Assembly: GCF_028751545.1 (NCBI RefSeq)
Contig: NZ_CP071867.1
Span: 1,027,306-1,091,305 of the forward strand
From: Gilliamella sp. B3022
GTDB lineage: Bacteria; Pseudomonadota; Gammaproteobacteria; Enterobacterales; Orbaceae
Length of the DNA: 64,000 bases
Direction of reading: 5' to 3'
Shown here: piece by piece, positions 1-10,162 of the stretch
Layout: each line of letters begins with the position of its first letter
Position numbering within the stretch: position 1 is the stretch's first letter
The notes under the pieces: generated by a model
Databases searched by the model: none
Seen by the model: only the letters and a program-made list of their open reading frames with translations
Told to the model about the DNA's origin: nothing
Translations under genes and position numbers: made by a program

Positions 1-246
1 TCAGATGCGAAAGGATTTTACTGTAGTCAACTTATTACTTATGCTTTTAAATATGAATCAGGTAAAGACTATTTCAACCTTTATCCTATGAACTTTAAGA
101 ATTTAACCACTGGTCAGATTCTCCCATATTGGATCAATTATTATCGAGAACTAAAACAAATGATCCCTCAAGGGGAGCTTGGATCACATCCACAACAACT
201 ATTAAGACAAAAGAAACTATTTAAGACTATCCTAACAATTAAATAA
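1..246 (+). CDS. C-terminal part of a YaeF/YiiX-like permuted papain-fold protein (partial)
   Basis: The window opens inside a reading frame that runs 81 codons to a TAA at 244-246. The visible tail begins with a Phe-Tyr-Cys-Ser-Gln-Leu segment, which resembles the catalytic cysteine motif of permuted NlpC/P60-like (YaeF/YiiX/YebB) cysteine peptidases or amidases. It continues through aromatic-rich sequence to a Lys-rich end. The start and the rest of the protein lie outside the window. The reading frame is clear, but the family assignment rests on one short motif and is tentative. Confidence 0.45.
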   Translation, partial: SDAKGFYCSQLITYAFKYESGKDYFNLYPMNFKNLTTGQILPYWINYYRELKQMIPQGELGSHPQQLLRQKKLFKTILTIK

Positions 247-296
247 TGATAATAAGTTAAAAATTAATCAAACAAAGAATTTCCGATAATTAACTA

Positions 297-325
297 TTGA
301 CATAACCCCAGTAAATCTATAATAT
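297..325 (+). promoter_or_regulatory. sigma-70 promoter of tRNA-Asn
   Basis: A perfect -35 TTGACA (297-302) is followed 17 nt later by TAATAT (320-325); an overlapping TATAAT starts 2 nt earlier. The next bases, GCACGCC, form a GC-rich discriminator typical of stringently controlled stable-RNA promoters. The tRNA begins at 342. Confidence 0.75.
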
Positions 326-341
326 GCACGCCACATTGGAT

Positions 342-417
342 TCCTCCATAGTTCAGTCGGTAGAACGGCGGACTGTTAATCCGTATGTCACAGGTTCAAG
401 TCCTGTTGGAGGAGCCA
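342..417 (+). tRNA. tRNA-Asn (anticodon GTT)
   Basis: This is a 76-nt cloverleaf. The acceptor stem TCCTCCA pairs with TGGAGGA, the anticodon GTT is at 375-377, the T-loop is GGTTCAAGTCC, and the CCA end is encoded. D-arm and anticodon arm closely match the known enterobacterial tRNA-Asn. It is transcribed from the strong promoter just upstream and stands alone. Confidence 0.97.
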
Positions 418-1054
418 ACTTTTCACATTATTTCCATTTGTAGCGAAGATTTTTACCTTTCACTTCTTGCTTATTCTTATTAATCCCCATACTAAAAATT
501 TTAATTAAACAAGTAAACAAAACTTACTGACTTGATACGATGATTTAATTTATCCGCTATAAAAATAATTAAAAAAAGTACCATAATCATCGTTGGTATA
601 ATTTTCTTCTAATATATTTGGTTTTCTTTTTATCATGCGATAGTCAAATAATCATTATTAGCATAATTAATATTGCTTTGTTAGCAAACTAAATCACATC
701 AAACTATGAACATGAAAATATCAATTTTTCGTAACCTTTATTTATTCATGTCATTTAATTTAATTTAATTTAATTTTAAGATTATAAATTAACCACTTAG
801 TTAAAATAATGATGAAGACGAGTTTATAGAAAAATAATGTTATTTTTCTTATTTTAAAAAATGGTTTAAACGATGTAATTAAAGATGAATATAACGGTAC
901 TCATCGAATTTATCATTACATATGCAATTATTGAAATACAAATATTTTGTTTTTATCCCTGTTATCGCTTAATATAGTGTTGAGTGTTTTTTTAAGATAA
1001 TTAATATTAAATTTCTTATTTACTAATTTAATAATTTCAATATATTAGAGATCT
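418..1054. other. AT-rich intergenic stretch without a recognisable gene
   Basis: No supported reading frame was seen on either strand. The only structure is a short run of TTTAA-type pentamers around 750-778, which looks like simple AT sequence. The promoter of the downstream amidotransferase is presumably in the last 100 bases but no clear -35/-10 pair stands out. Confidence 0.5.
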
Positions 1055-1780
1055 ATGCATATCCATTTTATTATTCATGAAGAATTTGAAACACCAGGCG
1101 CCTACGAACAATGGGCAAAAATACACCAACATACTATTAGTTATTCTCGCGTTTATCTTGGCGAAGCACTACCTGATAATATCAATCACATTGATTTTTT
1201 AATTATTATGGGTGGACCACAATCCCCGGCAACGACAAAGCAAGAATGTACGTATTTTGATTCATTAGCTGAACAAGCAGTAATTTTATCAGCAATTCAA
1301 TCAGATAAAGTTGTTATTGGTGTTTGCTTAGGATCACAATTGATTGGTGAAGCATTAGGTGCCACTCATGAACACAGTCCAGAAAAAGAAATTGGCAAAT
1401 TTCCAATTACATTAACTGATGTGGGCAAGCATCATTCTCTATTTACGCATTTCGGTGATAAATTAGCGGTAGGTCATTGGCACAATGATATGCCAGGATT
1501 AACTAAAGATGCTCAAATAATTGCTTATAGTGAAGGCTGTCCGCGGCAAATTATTGCTTACAGTAAATTCGTTTATGGTTTTCAATGTCATTTGGAGTTA
1601 ACACACAAAGTAGTTGAAAAACTTATCTCTCATTCACTAAATGATCTCAATCAAGCTGCGAATTATCGCTTTGTTGATACACCAGATATGTTACGTAATC
1701 ATGATTACAGCCAAATGAATTTAAAACTTTTTGTTTTTCTTGATAAGTTGAGTTTAGATTATCTATCAAGCCCAAAATAG
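1055..1780 (+). CDS. class I glutamine amidotransferase (GMP synthase-like)
   Basis: This 241-residue protein has a single class I glutamine amidotransferase domain, which releases ammonia from glutamine for transfer to an acceptor. The nucleophile is Cys91 in GVCLGSQ. The His179 and Glu181 partners sit in FQCHLEL, and an oxyanion-type IIMGGP loop is near residue 50. It resembles stand-alone YfeJ-type amidotransferases, for which the acceptor substrate is not established, so no pathway is assigned. The gene stands alone between two long intergenic stretches. It starts at ATG 1055 after a weak AGAG Shine-Dalgarno. Confidence 0.85.
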   Translation: MHIHFIIHEEFETPGAYEQWAKIHQHTISYSRVYLGEALPDNINHIDFLIIMGGPQSPATTKQECTYFDSLAEQAVILSAIQSDKVVIGVCLGSQLIGEALGATHEHSPEKEIGKFPITLTDVGKHHSLFTHFGDKLAVGHWHNDMPGLTKDAQIIAYSEGCPRQIIAYSKFVYGFQCHLELTHKVVEKLISHSLNDLNQAANYRFVDTPDMLRNHDYSQMNLKLFVFLDKLSLDYLSSPK

Positions 1781-2144
1781 ATAGAAAGTTAACCATTAGG
1801 AAAATGAAATGACGCATGGCAATATTGTTCGAAAATCTCAATAATACAATTAGTTAAGATTAAAGCAAAATGAAAAGTATTTTATACTAAATATCTAATC
1901 CAATTGTGTTGTTGATAAAAAATACTTGTTGCTATCCCCATAAACAATAGGGTGTTATTTTTGTCACAAGTACTTAACCATGTTGATAGGTATCGATAAT
2001 GTAATAAAATCACTAATTTTAGTTTAATAATTGAAAAACTTGATGGCCTTATCACTAAACTGAATCGACGCTTTTCAATCTAGCCATTCAAGCTCTATCG
2101 AGTTGATGAACAACGTTAAGAAAAAACCACTTATAAAATCCGGT
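1781..2144. other. intergenic stretch upstream of sodA, possibly degenerate
   Basis: No intact gene is visible. On the plus strand around 1960-2130 there are protein-like stretches (for example LSQVLNHVDRYR and IIEKLDGLITKLNRR) broken by stops. These could be a decayed gene, but I cannot identify a family. Confidence 0.35.
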
Positions 2145-2172
2145 AATGATAATGCTTTTATCTATTATCATT
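2145..2172. promoter_or_regulatory. Fur-like operator upstream of sodA
   Basis: A perfect 9-bp dyad, AATGATAAT (2145-2153) and ATTATCATT (2164-2172), has a 10-nt spacer. The left arm and spacer also resemble the Fur box consensus GATAATGATAATCATTATC. sodA is iron-repressed by Fur in Escherichia coli, which makes the assignment reasonable. The site lies about 205 bp upstream of the sodA start, which is rather far. Confidence 0.4.
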
Positions 2173-2376
2173 AATAAAAATCAGTTTGATTTAAAATTAA
2201 TGTAGATGATTTAAATCTTTTTTGCTTTAATTCAAACGTTGTACTGTGTTTAAAAATATAGCTATTGCTTAGATAGTCATGAACTATCTAAATAATAGTT
2301 TGTGGGCACCAGTAATAGCTCGTATACTTTTAGCATAAAAAGTTAAAAAAACTCAATAAATGAAAGGAGCAATTTC

Positions 2377-3003
2377 ATGGCTTATACATTACCCCCTCTA
2401 CCCTATGCTTATGATGCTTTAGAGCCTTATATTGATACTGAAACCATGCATCTTCATCATGATAAACATCATCAAACTTATGTAAACAATGCTAACGCTT
2501 TATTAGAATCGTTACCTACTGAAGTTAAAGATTTTTGTCCTGAAACTTTACTAAAAAATCTAGATAAAGTCCCATCTGACAAAGTTACCGGTCTTAAAAA
2601 CAACGTTGGTGGTCATGTTAATCACACTTTGTTCTGGGAGTTGTTAAAAGTCGGAACTGAACTCAAAGGTGAGTTGAAAACGGCCATTGAAAAAGATTTT
2701 GGTTCAATTGATGCTTTTAAAGAGAAATTTTCTGCTGCTGCAGCAACCCGCTTTGGTTCAGGTTGGGCTTGGTTAGTACTCAAGAATGGTAAGCTTGAGG
2801 TTGTTTCTACGGCTAACCAAGATTCACCAATTATGGGTGAAAAATTTGCTGGTGTATCTGGCACACCAATTTTGGCTCTTGACGTTTGGGAACATGCTTA
2901 CTATTTAAAATATCAAAACCGTCGTGCCGATTACATTGGTGCATTTTGGAATGTCATTAATTGGGATAAAGTTGCTGAGTTATACGCAGAAGCTAAAAAA
3001 TAA
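2377..3003 (+). CDS. sodA: superoxide dismutase, manganese type
   Basis: SodA dismutates superoxide to oxygen and hydrogen peroxide in the cytoplasm. The 208-residue length matches the family (E. coli SodA is 206). The N-terminal helical domain carries the His27 ligand region ([16 protein letters not shown]). The second metal histidine lies in [10 protein letters not shown], and the C-terminal [11 protein letters not shown] block supplies the Asp and His ligands. The GGHVNH segment and the Gln-Asp-Ser-Pro sequence favour the Mn-type over the Fe-type enzyme. A good AAAGGAG ribosome site precedes the ATG. It is monocistronic, with a Fur-like dyad upstream and a strong terminator downstream. Confidence 0.95.
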   Translation: MAYTLPPLPYAYDALEPYIDTETMHLHHDKHHQTYVNNANALLESLPTEVKDFCPETLLKNLDKVPSDKVTGLKNNVGGHVNHTLFWELLKVGTELKGELKTAIEKDFGSIDAFKEKFSAAAATRFGSGWAWLVLKNGKLEVVSTANQDSPIMGEKFAGVSGTPILALDVWEHAYYLKYQNRRADYIGAFWNVINWDKVAELYAEAKK

Positions 3004-3033
3004 TTTTTATCGATCATTTTATCCAAATTACTT

Positions 3034-3068
3034 CATAATGACGCCTCTCGCGTCATTATGAGTTTTTA
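3034..3068 (+). terminator. rho-independent terminator of sodA
   Basis: A perfect 11-bp stem, CATAATGACGC paired with GCGTCATTATG, encloses a 5-nt loop and is followed by AGTTTTTAG. It begins 31 nt after the sodA stop. Confidence 0.85.
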
Positions 3069-3301
3069 GTAATGATTCTTTACTATTGTGCCGATATCAC
3101 GATTAACTCATTGTTAGAACTTGAACTGTTTTTTATTCATGTTCACTTCTTTTTGATAATGTTATTTTATCTTCCACTTTGTTGGATAAAATTATTGAAT
3201 CACCATACACCAAGCCTAAATTGGTAATTGCTAAATTATACTTAAATCCGCTACAATGAAAGCTTATCTAAAAATCATAAACTGAGTATCCAATTTAAAA
3301 C

Positions 3302-4400
3302 ATGTTTGAAATTAATCCGGTTAAATCAAAAATAGCAGAACTTACCGAACGCAGTGCTGTGATTCGGGGGTATCTTTGACTATGATCTAAAAAAAGAACG
3401 ACTAGAAGAAGTCAACGCCGAATTAGAGCAATCTGAAGTCTGGGCAAATCCTGAAAAAGCACAAGCTTTAGGTAAAGAACGAGTAACACTTGAAGATATC
3501 ATTAATACCATTAATTCATTAGAGCAAGGGCTTGACGATGTCGAAGGCTTGCTTGAGCTTGCTGTTGAAGCTGAAGATCAAGACACTTTTGATGAAGCCA
3601 ATTTAGAACTTGAACAATTAGAAAAAAAACTAGCCGGGCTTGAATTCCGCCGTATGTTTTCAGGTGATTATGATAGTGCTGACTGTTATTTGGATATCCA
3701 ATCGGGTTCAGGTGGTACTGAAGCACAAGATTGGGCAGAAATGCTACTCAGAATGTATTTGCGCTGGGCCGAATCAAAAGGTTTCACAACCGAAGTAATG
3801 GAAGTATCCGATGGTGATGTTGCTGGTATAAAATCAGCGACAATTAAGGTATCTGGCGATTATGCTTATGGTTGGTTGCGCACCGAAACAGGAGTTCACC
3901 GCTTAGTACGTAAAAGTCCATTTGATTCAGGTAACCGCCGTCATACATCATTTGCATCAGTCTTTGTCTACCCTGAAATTGATGATAATATTGATATTGA
4001 TATCAACCCTACCGATCTCCGTATTGATGTTTATCGTGCATCCGGTGCGGGTGGTCAGCATGTTAATAGAACTGAATCAGCGGTACGCATTACACATATT
4101 CCAACTGGCATAGTAACACAATGTCAAAATAATCGTTCTCAGCACAGTAATAAAGATCAAGCCATAAAGCAGTTAAAAGCTAAATTGTATGAGCTTGAAA
4201 TGCAGAAAAAAAATGCAGAAAAACAGCAGATGGAAGACAATAAATCCGATATCGGTTGGGGCAGTCAAATTCGTTCATATGTCCTTGATGACTCAAGGAT
4301 TAAAGATTTACGTACTGGTGTAGAAACACGCAATACTCAAGCCGTTTTAGACGGTGATTTAGATCAATTTATTGAAGAAAGCTTAAAAGCAGGTTTATAA
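3302..4400 (+). CDS. prfB: peptide chain release factor 2, with programmed +1 frameshift
   Basis: RF2 recognises UGA and UAA stops and triggers peptide release. The frame opens at ATG 3302, reaches an in-frame TGA at codon 26 (3377-3379) and continues in the +1 frame to 4400, giving 365 residues, the same as E. coli RF2. The stop-recognition motif SPF ([10 protein letters not shown]) and the catalytic GGQ ([12 protein letters not shown]) are present. An open-frame scan alone would miss the first 25 codons and begin the gene late. lysS follows 31 nt downstream in the same orientation, the usual prfB-lysS operon. Confidence 0.96.
3366..3380 (+). promoter_or_regulatory. RF2 autoregulatory +1 frameshift site
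   Basis: The sequence GGGGGTATCTTTGAC contains an internal Shine-Dalgarno-like G-run, then the slippery CTT codon and the UGA stop followed by C. This is the classic prfB frameshift arrangement. Low RF2 slows termination at the UGA, favours the +1 shift and restores RF2 synthesis. Confidence 0.95.
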
Positions 4401-4431
4401 CCCTGCTTGGTGATAAAGAAAAGGTAAAATT

Positions 4432-5946
4432 ATGTCAACACAGCAAGAGCAACAAAACCCTATTGAAGAGTTAAATAACGAGCTTACAATACGTCGTGAA
4501 AAGCTTGCACATATTCGTGAGCAAGGTATTGCTTTCCCTAATGACTTTCGCCGTGACGCAATTTCAAGCGATCTTCATAAATTGTATGATGATAAAACTA
4601 ACGAAGAATTAATTGAAAATAAAATTATTGTAACCGTTGCGGGTCGAATGATGATGCGCCGTATTATGGGTAAAGCCTCATTTGTATCATTACAAGATGT
4701 TGCAGGGCAAATCCAACTTTATGTTACTCGTGATGATCTACCTGAAAACTTTTATAATGAACAATTCAAAAAATGGGATCTTGGTGACATCGTTGGTGCT
4801 AAAGGCTACTTATTCAAAACCAAAACAGGTGAACTATCAATCCACTGTGAAGAAATCCGCCTACTAACAAAAGCATTACGCCCATTACCCGATAAATTCC
4901 ACGGCTTAGCAGATCAAGAAATGCGCTATCGTCAACGTTACCTTGATTTAATTACTAATCAACAATCACGTGACACCTTTATTGCGCGCTCAAAAGTGGT
5001 AACTGAAATTCGTAACTTCATGTTAGAAAACCACTTTATGGAAGTTGAAACCCCGATGATGCAAGTCATCCCAGGTGGTGCATCAGCCAAACCATTTATT
5101 ACGCACCATAATGCGCTTGATCTAGACATGTATTTACGAATTGCGCCAGAACTTTACTTAAAACGTCTAGTGGTAGGTGGATTTGAGCGTGTATTTGAAA
5201 TCAACCGCAATTTCCGAAACGAAGGGGTATCGCCAAGACATAATCCTGAATTTACCATGATGGAAATGTACATGGCTTATGCCGATTATAAAGATTTGAT
5301 TGTATTAACTGAAGCGTTATTCCGTCGTTTAGCCATTGCCGTGACGGGGAATGCAGTAGTGCAATATGGCGAACACACTTTTGATTTCGGCAAACCATTT
5401 ATCAAAATGACCATGCGTGAAGCAATCTGCCATTATCGTCCAGAAACTAACAATGCTGATTTAGATGATTTTGACAAAGCCTGTGCGATTGCAAAAGCCG
5501 TAGGAATCAAAGTGGAAAAAGGCTGGGGACTTGGTCGAGTGGTAACTGAAATATTTGAAGAAGTGGCTGAAGCTAACCTTATTCAACCAACATTTATCAC
5601 CGAATACCCGGCAGAAGTCTCACCACTTGCTCGTCGAAACGATGAAAACCCATTTGTAACAGACCGCTTTGAATTCTTTATTGGTGGACGTGAAATTGGT
5701 AACGGCTTTTCAGAACTTAATGATGCTGAAGATCAAGCACAACGTTTTGCTGATCAAGTATCACAAAAAGATGCAGGAGATGATGAAGCGATGTTTTATG
5801 ATGATGATTATATCACAGCACTTGAACATGGTTTACCGCCAACGGCAGGACTCGGTATTGGTATCGATCGTACTGTGATGTTATTTACTAACAGCCATAC
5901 CATTCGTGACGTAATTCTATTCCCGACCATGCGCCCAATAAAATAA
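4432..5946 (+). CDS. lysS: lysyl-tRNA synthetase, class II
   Basis: This cytoplasmic enzyme charges tRNA-Lys. At 504 residues it matches LysS/LysU (505). An N-terminal OB-fold anticodon-binding domain (about residues 60-150, with [14 protein letters not shown]) precedes the class II catalytic core. Motif 1 is around [20 protein letters not shown], motif 2 is [20 protein letters not shown], and motif 3 is [14 protein letters not shown] near the C-terminus. An AAGGTAAA ribosome site lies just before ATG 4432. It is co-transcribed with prfB and closed by a strong terminator. Confidence 0.97.
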   Translation: MSTQQEQQNPIEELNNELTIRREKLAHIREQGIAFPNDFRRDAISSDLHKLYDDKTNEELIENKIIVTVAGRMMMRRIMGKASFVSLQDVAGQIQLYVTRDDLPENFYNEQFKKWDLGDIVGAKGYLFKTKTGELSIHCEEIRLLTKALRPLPDKFHGLADQEMRYRQRYLDLITNQQSRDTFIARSKVVTEIRNFMLENHFMEVETPMMQVIPGGASAKPFITHHNALDLDMYLRIAPELYLKRLVVGGFERVFEINRNFRNEGVSPRHNPEFTMMEMYMAYADYKDLIVLTEALFRRLAIAVTGNAVVQYGEHTFDFGKPFIKMTMREAICHYRPETNNADLDDFDKACAIAKAVGIKVEKGWGLGRVVTEIFEEVAEANLIQPTFITEYPAEVSPLARRNDENPFVTDRFEFFIGGREIGNGFSELNDAEDQAQRFADQVSQKDAGDDEAMFYDDDYITALEHGLPPTAGLGIGIDRTVMLFTNSHTIRDVILFPTMRPIK

Positions 5947-5962
5947 AATTTTTTACTTTAAT

Positions 5963-5995
5963 AAACCTCACTTATTTTATAATAAGTGAGGTTTT
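5963..5995 (+). terminator. terminator after lysS
   Basis: A 14-bp perfect stem, AAACCTCACTTATT and AATAAGTGAGGTTT around a TTAT loop, ends in a T-rich run. It begins 17 nt after the lysS stop. Confidence 0.85.
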
Positions 5996-6031
5996 ATACT
6001 CAAACGTATAGTTAACCTCAAACTTTTTTAC
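5996..6031 (-). repeat. 36-nt dispersed intergenic repeat, copy 1
   Basis: Read on the minus strand it contains AGTTTGAGGTTAACTATACG and ends GTTTGAGTAT. It carries two GTTTGAG heptamers 18 nt apart and a short TATAC/GTATA hairpin. Full copies are also at 24259, 27197 and 33951. This copy directly abuts the lysS terminator. Confidence 0.8.
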
Positions 6032-6444
6032 AAGATTTATTCTTTATTCTAATAAAAATTAATGGATATTACCTTTATTCAACTGTTTCCCATTTAATTA
6101 AAATCATATAATTACGTTAAATGTTTTTGTTCACAGTAATCAATTAAATTAAATTAAAGTAAAATACAATTAATCATACTAACTCAAAACTTCACAAATC
6201 ATGCTTACAGCCTTTTAACCATTATCTTTAAAATCAATGAGTCAATAATTAATCATAATAATTAAATTTGCTAATTCATCTATTAAAAACCATGGTTAAC
6301 GTTCCTAATCAATATTGATTAAGTTATTTTTTAATAATAAAAGAAAAAGTTTAACTAAAGATCTTTATCGAAGACTTAAACTTTTTAAAAGAAAGTCATC
6401 ACTGACATAAAGTCACGGCGATATTAATAAAATAGTCTGTTATA
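6032..6444. other. AT-rich intergenic stretch between lysS and uraA
   Basis: This is convergent intergenic DNA with many stops in all frames. I saw no gene, hairpin or repeat beyond the flanking terminators and the 36-nt repeat. Confidence 0.5.
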
Positions 6445-6485
6445 AGAAAAAAGAATAACCGTTCATGATGTTCTTCATAAACGGT
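6445..6485 (-). terminator. terminator after uraA
   Basis: On the minus strand, ACCGTTTATGA pairs with TCATGAACGGT (one G-U wobble) around a 6-nt loop, followed by TATTCTTTTTTC. It starts 13 nt beyond the uraA stop. Confidence 0.75.
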
Positions 6486-6498
6486 CTATTAATTTAGA

Positions 6499-7767
6499 TT
6501 AACCAACATTGGTTGGTTTAGTGTGATGAGGTAAAATTAAATTTAATACGATAGCTAAAATGCCACACAAGCTAATTCCTTGAAGGGCATACGAGCCAAA
6601 ATCAAAAATCATTCCACCAATACCAAAGACTAAAACTAACGAAACAATACACATATTACGGGAAACGGATAAATCCACTTTATGTTTGACTAAAATATTA
6701 ATGCCTACCGATGCAATTGATCCAAACAAGAGTACCATAATGCCCCCCATAACTACTGTTGGAATAGAGCTTAAAAAAGCGCCAATCTTTCCAACAAAAG
6801 ACATTAAAATCGCCCAAATTGCAGCCCACGTCATCACTCTTGTTTTAAAATTACGAGTTAATGTTACTGCACCAATAACTTCAGCGTAAGTAATACAAGG
6901 TGGACCTCCAAAAAATCCAGCAGTAGAAGTTGCCAATCCATCACCTAACAAAGTACGTTGTAAGCCGGGTTCACGGGTATAATCTTTACCAGTAACAGAA
7001 CTAATTGCCATAATATCACCTACATGTTCGATAGTTGGTGCGATAACAATTGGAATCATATATAAAATAGACTGCCATTGAAATGTTGGAAACGTGAAAT
7101 CAGGAACTTTAAACCAAGGAGCATCAATAACAGGTTGAAAATTGACAATACCAAATAAGCAGGAAAATACATACCCTACGATGATACCGGCAATAATAGG
7201 CACTAATTTAAAAAAACCTTTTGCCCAAATCGCCATAGCTAAGGTAGTGATTAGTGATGCCATTGAAATAATAATTAACTGATAATTTTCAGCCATTAAG
7301 CCACTATCTTTACCCATTGCCATGCCGACAGCAACAGGGGCCAGCGATAATCCAATAACCATAATAATAGGACCCGTCACCACTGGTGGTAAAATTCGAT
7401 TAATGACATTATTTCCGTTAATTTTTACTAAAAAAGCAAAAAACATAAACACAAAACCGGCAGCAACTAAACCTCCTAGCGTTGCCGGTATTCCCCACTG
7501 TGCTACACCAAAAGAAATCGGCGCAATAAAAGCAAAGGAAGAAGCTAAAAATACTGGTACTTTTCCTTTAGTAGTAAGTTGAAACAATAACGTTCCAACA
7601 CCAGCTGTAAAAAGTGCGACATTGGGGTTTAATCCAGTTAATAAAGGAACTAAAACTAATGCACCAAATGCGACAAATAACATTTGAGCACCAGTGAAAA
7701 TATCCTGCCATGAAAATTTAGACAGAGGGGCATCATGCTTTACTTCATCTATTGTGATTTTTACCAC
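6499..7767 (-). CDS. uraA: uracil:proton symporter (NCS2 family)
   Basis: This inner-membrane uracil permease has 422 residues (E. coli UraA 429). Many hydrophobic segments fit the 14-helix NCS2 fold. Family signatures are visible: the substrate-site region with SSFAFIAP, APTIEHVGDIMAISSVTGKD, and the GLATSTAGFFGGPP stretch typical of nucleobase transporters. It lies directly downstream of upp. The imported uracil would be converted to UMP by Upp, so the pair forms a pyrimidine salvage operon. A short hairpin in the intercistronic gap may modulate its expression. Confidence 0.93.
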   Translation of the reverse strand: MVKITIDEVKHDAPLSKFSWQDIFTGAQMLFVAFGALVLVPLLTGLNPNVALFTAGVGTLLFQLTTKGKVPVFLASSFAFIAPISFGVAQWGIPATLGGLVAAGFVFMFFAFLVKINGNNVINRILPPVVTGPIIMVIGLSLAPVAVGMAMGKDSGLMAENYQLIIISMASLITTLAMAIWAKGFFKLVPIIAGIIVGYVFSCLFGIVNFQPVIDAPWFKVPDFTFPTFQWQSILYMIPIVIAPTIEHVGDIMAISSVTGKDYTREPGLQRTLLGDGLATSTAGFFGGPPCITYAEVIGAVTLTRNFKTRVMTWAAIWAILMSFVGKIGAFLSSIPTVVMGGIMVLLFGSIASVGINILVKHKVDLSVSRNMCIVSLVLVFGIGGMIFDFGSYALQGISLCGILAIVLNLILPHHTKPTNVG

Positions 7768-7833
7768 GTTGACAATCTCCTTTTCAACTTAATCTGTAGC
7801 TCATAAAGAATTTGATAATTAATTAACAGGCAT

Positions 7834-7854
7834 AAAAAAACCGGATAAACCGGT
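7834..7854 (-). terminator. weak hairpin between upp and uraA, possible attenuator
   Basis: On the minus strand ACCGG and CCGGT form a 5-bp GC-rich stem around a 5-nt loop, followed by six or more T. The stem is short, so it may terminate only part of the upp transcript before uraA. Confidence 0.5.
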
Positions 7855-7869
7855 CTAAAATTTGAAATT

Positions 7870-8496
7870 TTATTTGGTGCCAAATATCTTGTCTCCGGCA
7901 TCACCAAGCCCAGGTAAGATGTAGCCTTTATCATTCAATCTTTCATCAATTGAAGCGGTATAAAGTTCCACATCTGGATGCGCCTGCTCAAGCGTTTTAA
8001 TTCCTTCTGGAGCAGCAACTAAAACCAATACTTTGATATTTTTACAACCCGCTTTCTTAAGCAGATCAATAGTTGCAACCATTGAACCACCGGTTGCAAG
8101 CATTGGATCAACAACCAAAGCCATTCGTTCTTCAATATCAGAAGTTAATTTTTGGAAATAAGGCACAGGTTCAAGAGTTTCCTCATTACGATAAAAACCA
8201 ACGACGCTAATTCTTGCACTAGGTACATGTTCCAATACACCATCCATCATGCCTAAACCTGCACGCAAAATTGGCACTACAGTAATTTTTTTGCCTTTAA
8301 TGCGTTCTACCTGAACTGGACCACACCAACCTTCTATGGTTACAGTTTCGGTCGGTAGATTTGCCGTTGCTTCATAAGTTAATAAGCTGCCTACTTCACT
8401 GGCAAGGTCACGGAAATCTTTTGTGCTAATATCACTTTCACGCATTAAGCCGATTTTATGACGTACAAGAGGGTGTTTTACTTCAACAATTTTCAT
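7870..8496 (-). CDS. upp: uracil phosphoribosyltransferase
   Basis: Upp converts uracil and PRPP to UMP and pyrophosphate in the cytoplasm. It is 208 residues, the same as E. coli Upp. The PRPP-binding loop appears as [12 protein letters not shown], and the C-terminal uracil-binding region as [18 protein letters not shown]. The N-terminal [19 protein letters not shown] is characteristic. It is the first gene of a two-gene operon with uraA. Confidence 0.97.
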   Translation of the reverse strand: MKIVEVKHPLVRHKIGLMRESDISTKDFRDLASEVGSLLTYEATANLPTETVTIEGWCGPVQVERIKGKKITVVPILRAGLGMMDGVLEHVPSARISVVGFYRNEETLEPVPYFQKLTSDIEERMALVVDPMLATGGSMVATIDLLKKAGCKNIKVLVLVAAPEGIKTLEQAHPDVELYTASIDERLNDKGYILPGLGDAGDKIFGTK

Positions 8497-8743
8497 GGGG
8501 GCCTCAGTGTTATTCTTTGAAGATAAATTAGTAGGTATAAATAACCACTGAGCGATAATTCTAACATAAATCTGACTTTATGAAAACCTGAAATCAACAA
8601 CAGTTCTGATAACATAACTATTAGTAATATAATAAAAAAAAGAAATTTTAATGATAAAAATCAGTTTTATTTTCAATTTTTTTTTATTAAAATATCAAAT
8701 CAATAGGATTTTTTTTTAATTAAATTAACAAGGATGATAAAAA

Positions 8744-9091
8744 ATGGGCTGGTTTATTGATTGTATTACAAAAAATTACATAAATTTTAAAGGAAGAGCA
8801 CGTCGAAAAGAGTATTGGATGTATATGTTATTTATTCTTATTGCCTCCTTTTTTACAATAATACTTGATAAGTCGTTGGGACTAGACTTAAATATAACAA
8901 CCATATTTTTGTTAGCAACAACACTCCCTACTTTGGCTGTGTCAGTACGACGTTTACATGATACAGACAAATCAGGTTGGTGGTTACTGCTACAGCTTGT
9001 TCCATTTGGCAATATTATATTATTCATCTTTTTCTTAATGGATTCAACACCCGGACTTAACCGATTTGGTCAATATCCTAAAGAGTTATAA
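8744..9091 (+). CDS. DUF805 family membrane protein
   Basis: A 115-residue protein with three or four hydrophobic helices. Both DUF805 (YhaH/YhaI-like) hallmarks are present: the N-terminal FKGRARRKEYWMYML block and the central SVRRLHDTDKSGWW motif. The family is common in bacterial inner membranes and has no established function. It is preceded by an AAGGATG ribosome site and stands alone between upp and gntR, on the opposite strand to both. Confidence 0.85.
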   Translation: MGWFIDCITKNYINFKGRARRKEYWMYMLFILIASFFTIILDKSLGLDLNITTIFLLATTLPTLAVSVRRLHDTDKSGWWLLLQLVPFGNIILFIFFLMDSTPGLNRFGQYPKEL

Positions 9092-9157
9092 ATAACTCAT
9101 GGACACTAACCTGATTATTTTAAAATAATGAGGTTAGTTTATGCATCAGCTATATTA

Positions 9158-10162
9158 TCAAATGCTTTCGCCGTTTAAATACTCAACTGGCAAATCAATT
9201 ACATTCTGATCAATCTGCTCACCATTAATACATTGTAATAACATTTCTGCTGATTTCTGACCAATTTTCATCCTCGGTGTCAAAATAGAAGCTAATTTTG
9301 GCGTGACAACTTGTCCAACATCGTGCCCATGAAAACCCGCAATAGCCAATTGTTTAGGTACTTTTATGTCCAATCGTTGACATTCAAACAATACCCCGAG
9401 CGCTAAATCATCATTAGTACTAAAAACACCATCAATTTGTGGATACTCTTTCAATGCTTGATGAAGTAATTGCTTACCTAATGAGTAAGATGAAGATTTT
9501 TTTGTTGCAAAAGTTTTGGCAAAAAGCCCAGCTTCTTGCATAGCTTGTTCATAACCTTGCTGGCGAATAATACTTCTATCATCCTGACGAGCACTAAAAT
9601 AAGCAATATGTTTATACCCTTTTTTAATCATACAATTGACCATATTTTTAGTTACCCCATAATTATCAAAACCCACAGCCATATCAATGCAAGGCGAAAC
9701 ACTGTCCATAATTTCAACAACGGGCACGCCCGATATTTCAATCATTTTTCGTGTTGCAGCGGTATGAGTACGTTCAGTTAATATTAATCCATCAATATTA
9801 TAAGCTAGTAACGACCGTAACCGCATTTCTTCTTTTTCCGGATTATATCCTGTATGCGCAATCATGGTTTGATAACCATATTTGTCTGTTACAAGTTCGA
9901 TACCTTTTAATACATCAGCAAACACCTGATTGGTTAATGATGGTAGTAATACACCAATTGCATTACTTTTTGCATTAGACAGCATATCCGGCGCTTTATT
10001 AGGGATATAACCAAGTTCATCTATTGCCGCGGATATTTGCAACTGAAGTGGTTTTGATACAAGATTAGGATCACGTAAAAAACGGCTTACCGTCATTTTA
10101 CTAATACCTATAAAATCCGCTATTTCTTGCAAACCTGTACGGCGTTTTTTCATACTACACAT
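9158..10162 (-). CDS. gntR: LacI-family regulator, GntR-type gluconate repressor
   Basis: This 334-residue LacI-type repressor has an N-terminal helix-turn-helix ([20 protein letters not shown]) and a periplasmic-binding-protein-like effector domain. The whole sequence aligns strongly with E. coli GntR, including [33 protein letters not shown] and VGFDN. By analogy it would repress gluconate uptake and kinase genes, but none are in this window. The first ATG (10162) overlaps the end of ung and has GGAAA six nt before it. A second ATG at 10153 gives the usual MKKRR start. Translational coupling to ung is likely. Confidence 0.88.
   Translation of the reverse strand: MCSMKKRRTGLQEIADFIGISKMTVSRFLRDPNLVSKPLQLQISAAIDELGYIPNKAPDMLSNAKSNAIGVLLPSLTNQVFADVLKGIELVTDKYGYQTMIAHTGYNPEKEEMRLRSLLAYNIDGLILTERTHTAATRKMIEISGVPVVEIMDSVSPCIDMAVGFDNYGVTKNMVNCMIKKGYKHIAYFSARQDDRSIIRQQGYEQAMQEAGLFAKTFATKKSSSYSLGKQLLHQALKEYPQIDGVFSTNDDLALGVLFECQRLDIKVPKQLAIAGFHGHDVGQVVTPKLASILTPRMKIGQKSAEMLLQCINGEQIDQNVIDLPVEYLNGESI

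Noticed and set aside
750-778. Tandem TTTAA units as a possible CRISPR or regulatory repeat
   Set aside because: Units are 5 nt, contiguous and without spacers; this is simple AT-rich sequence.
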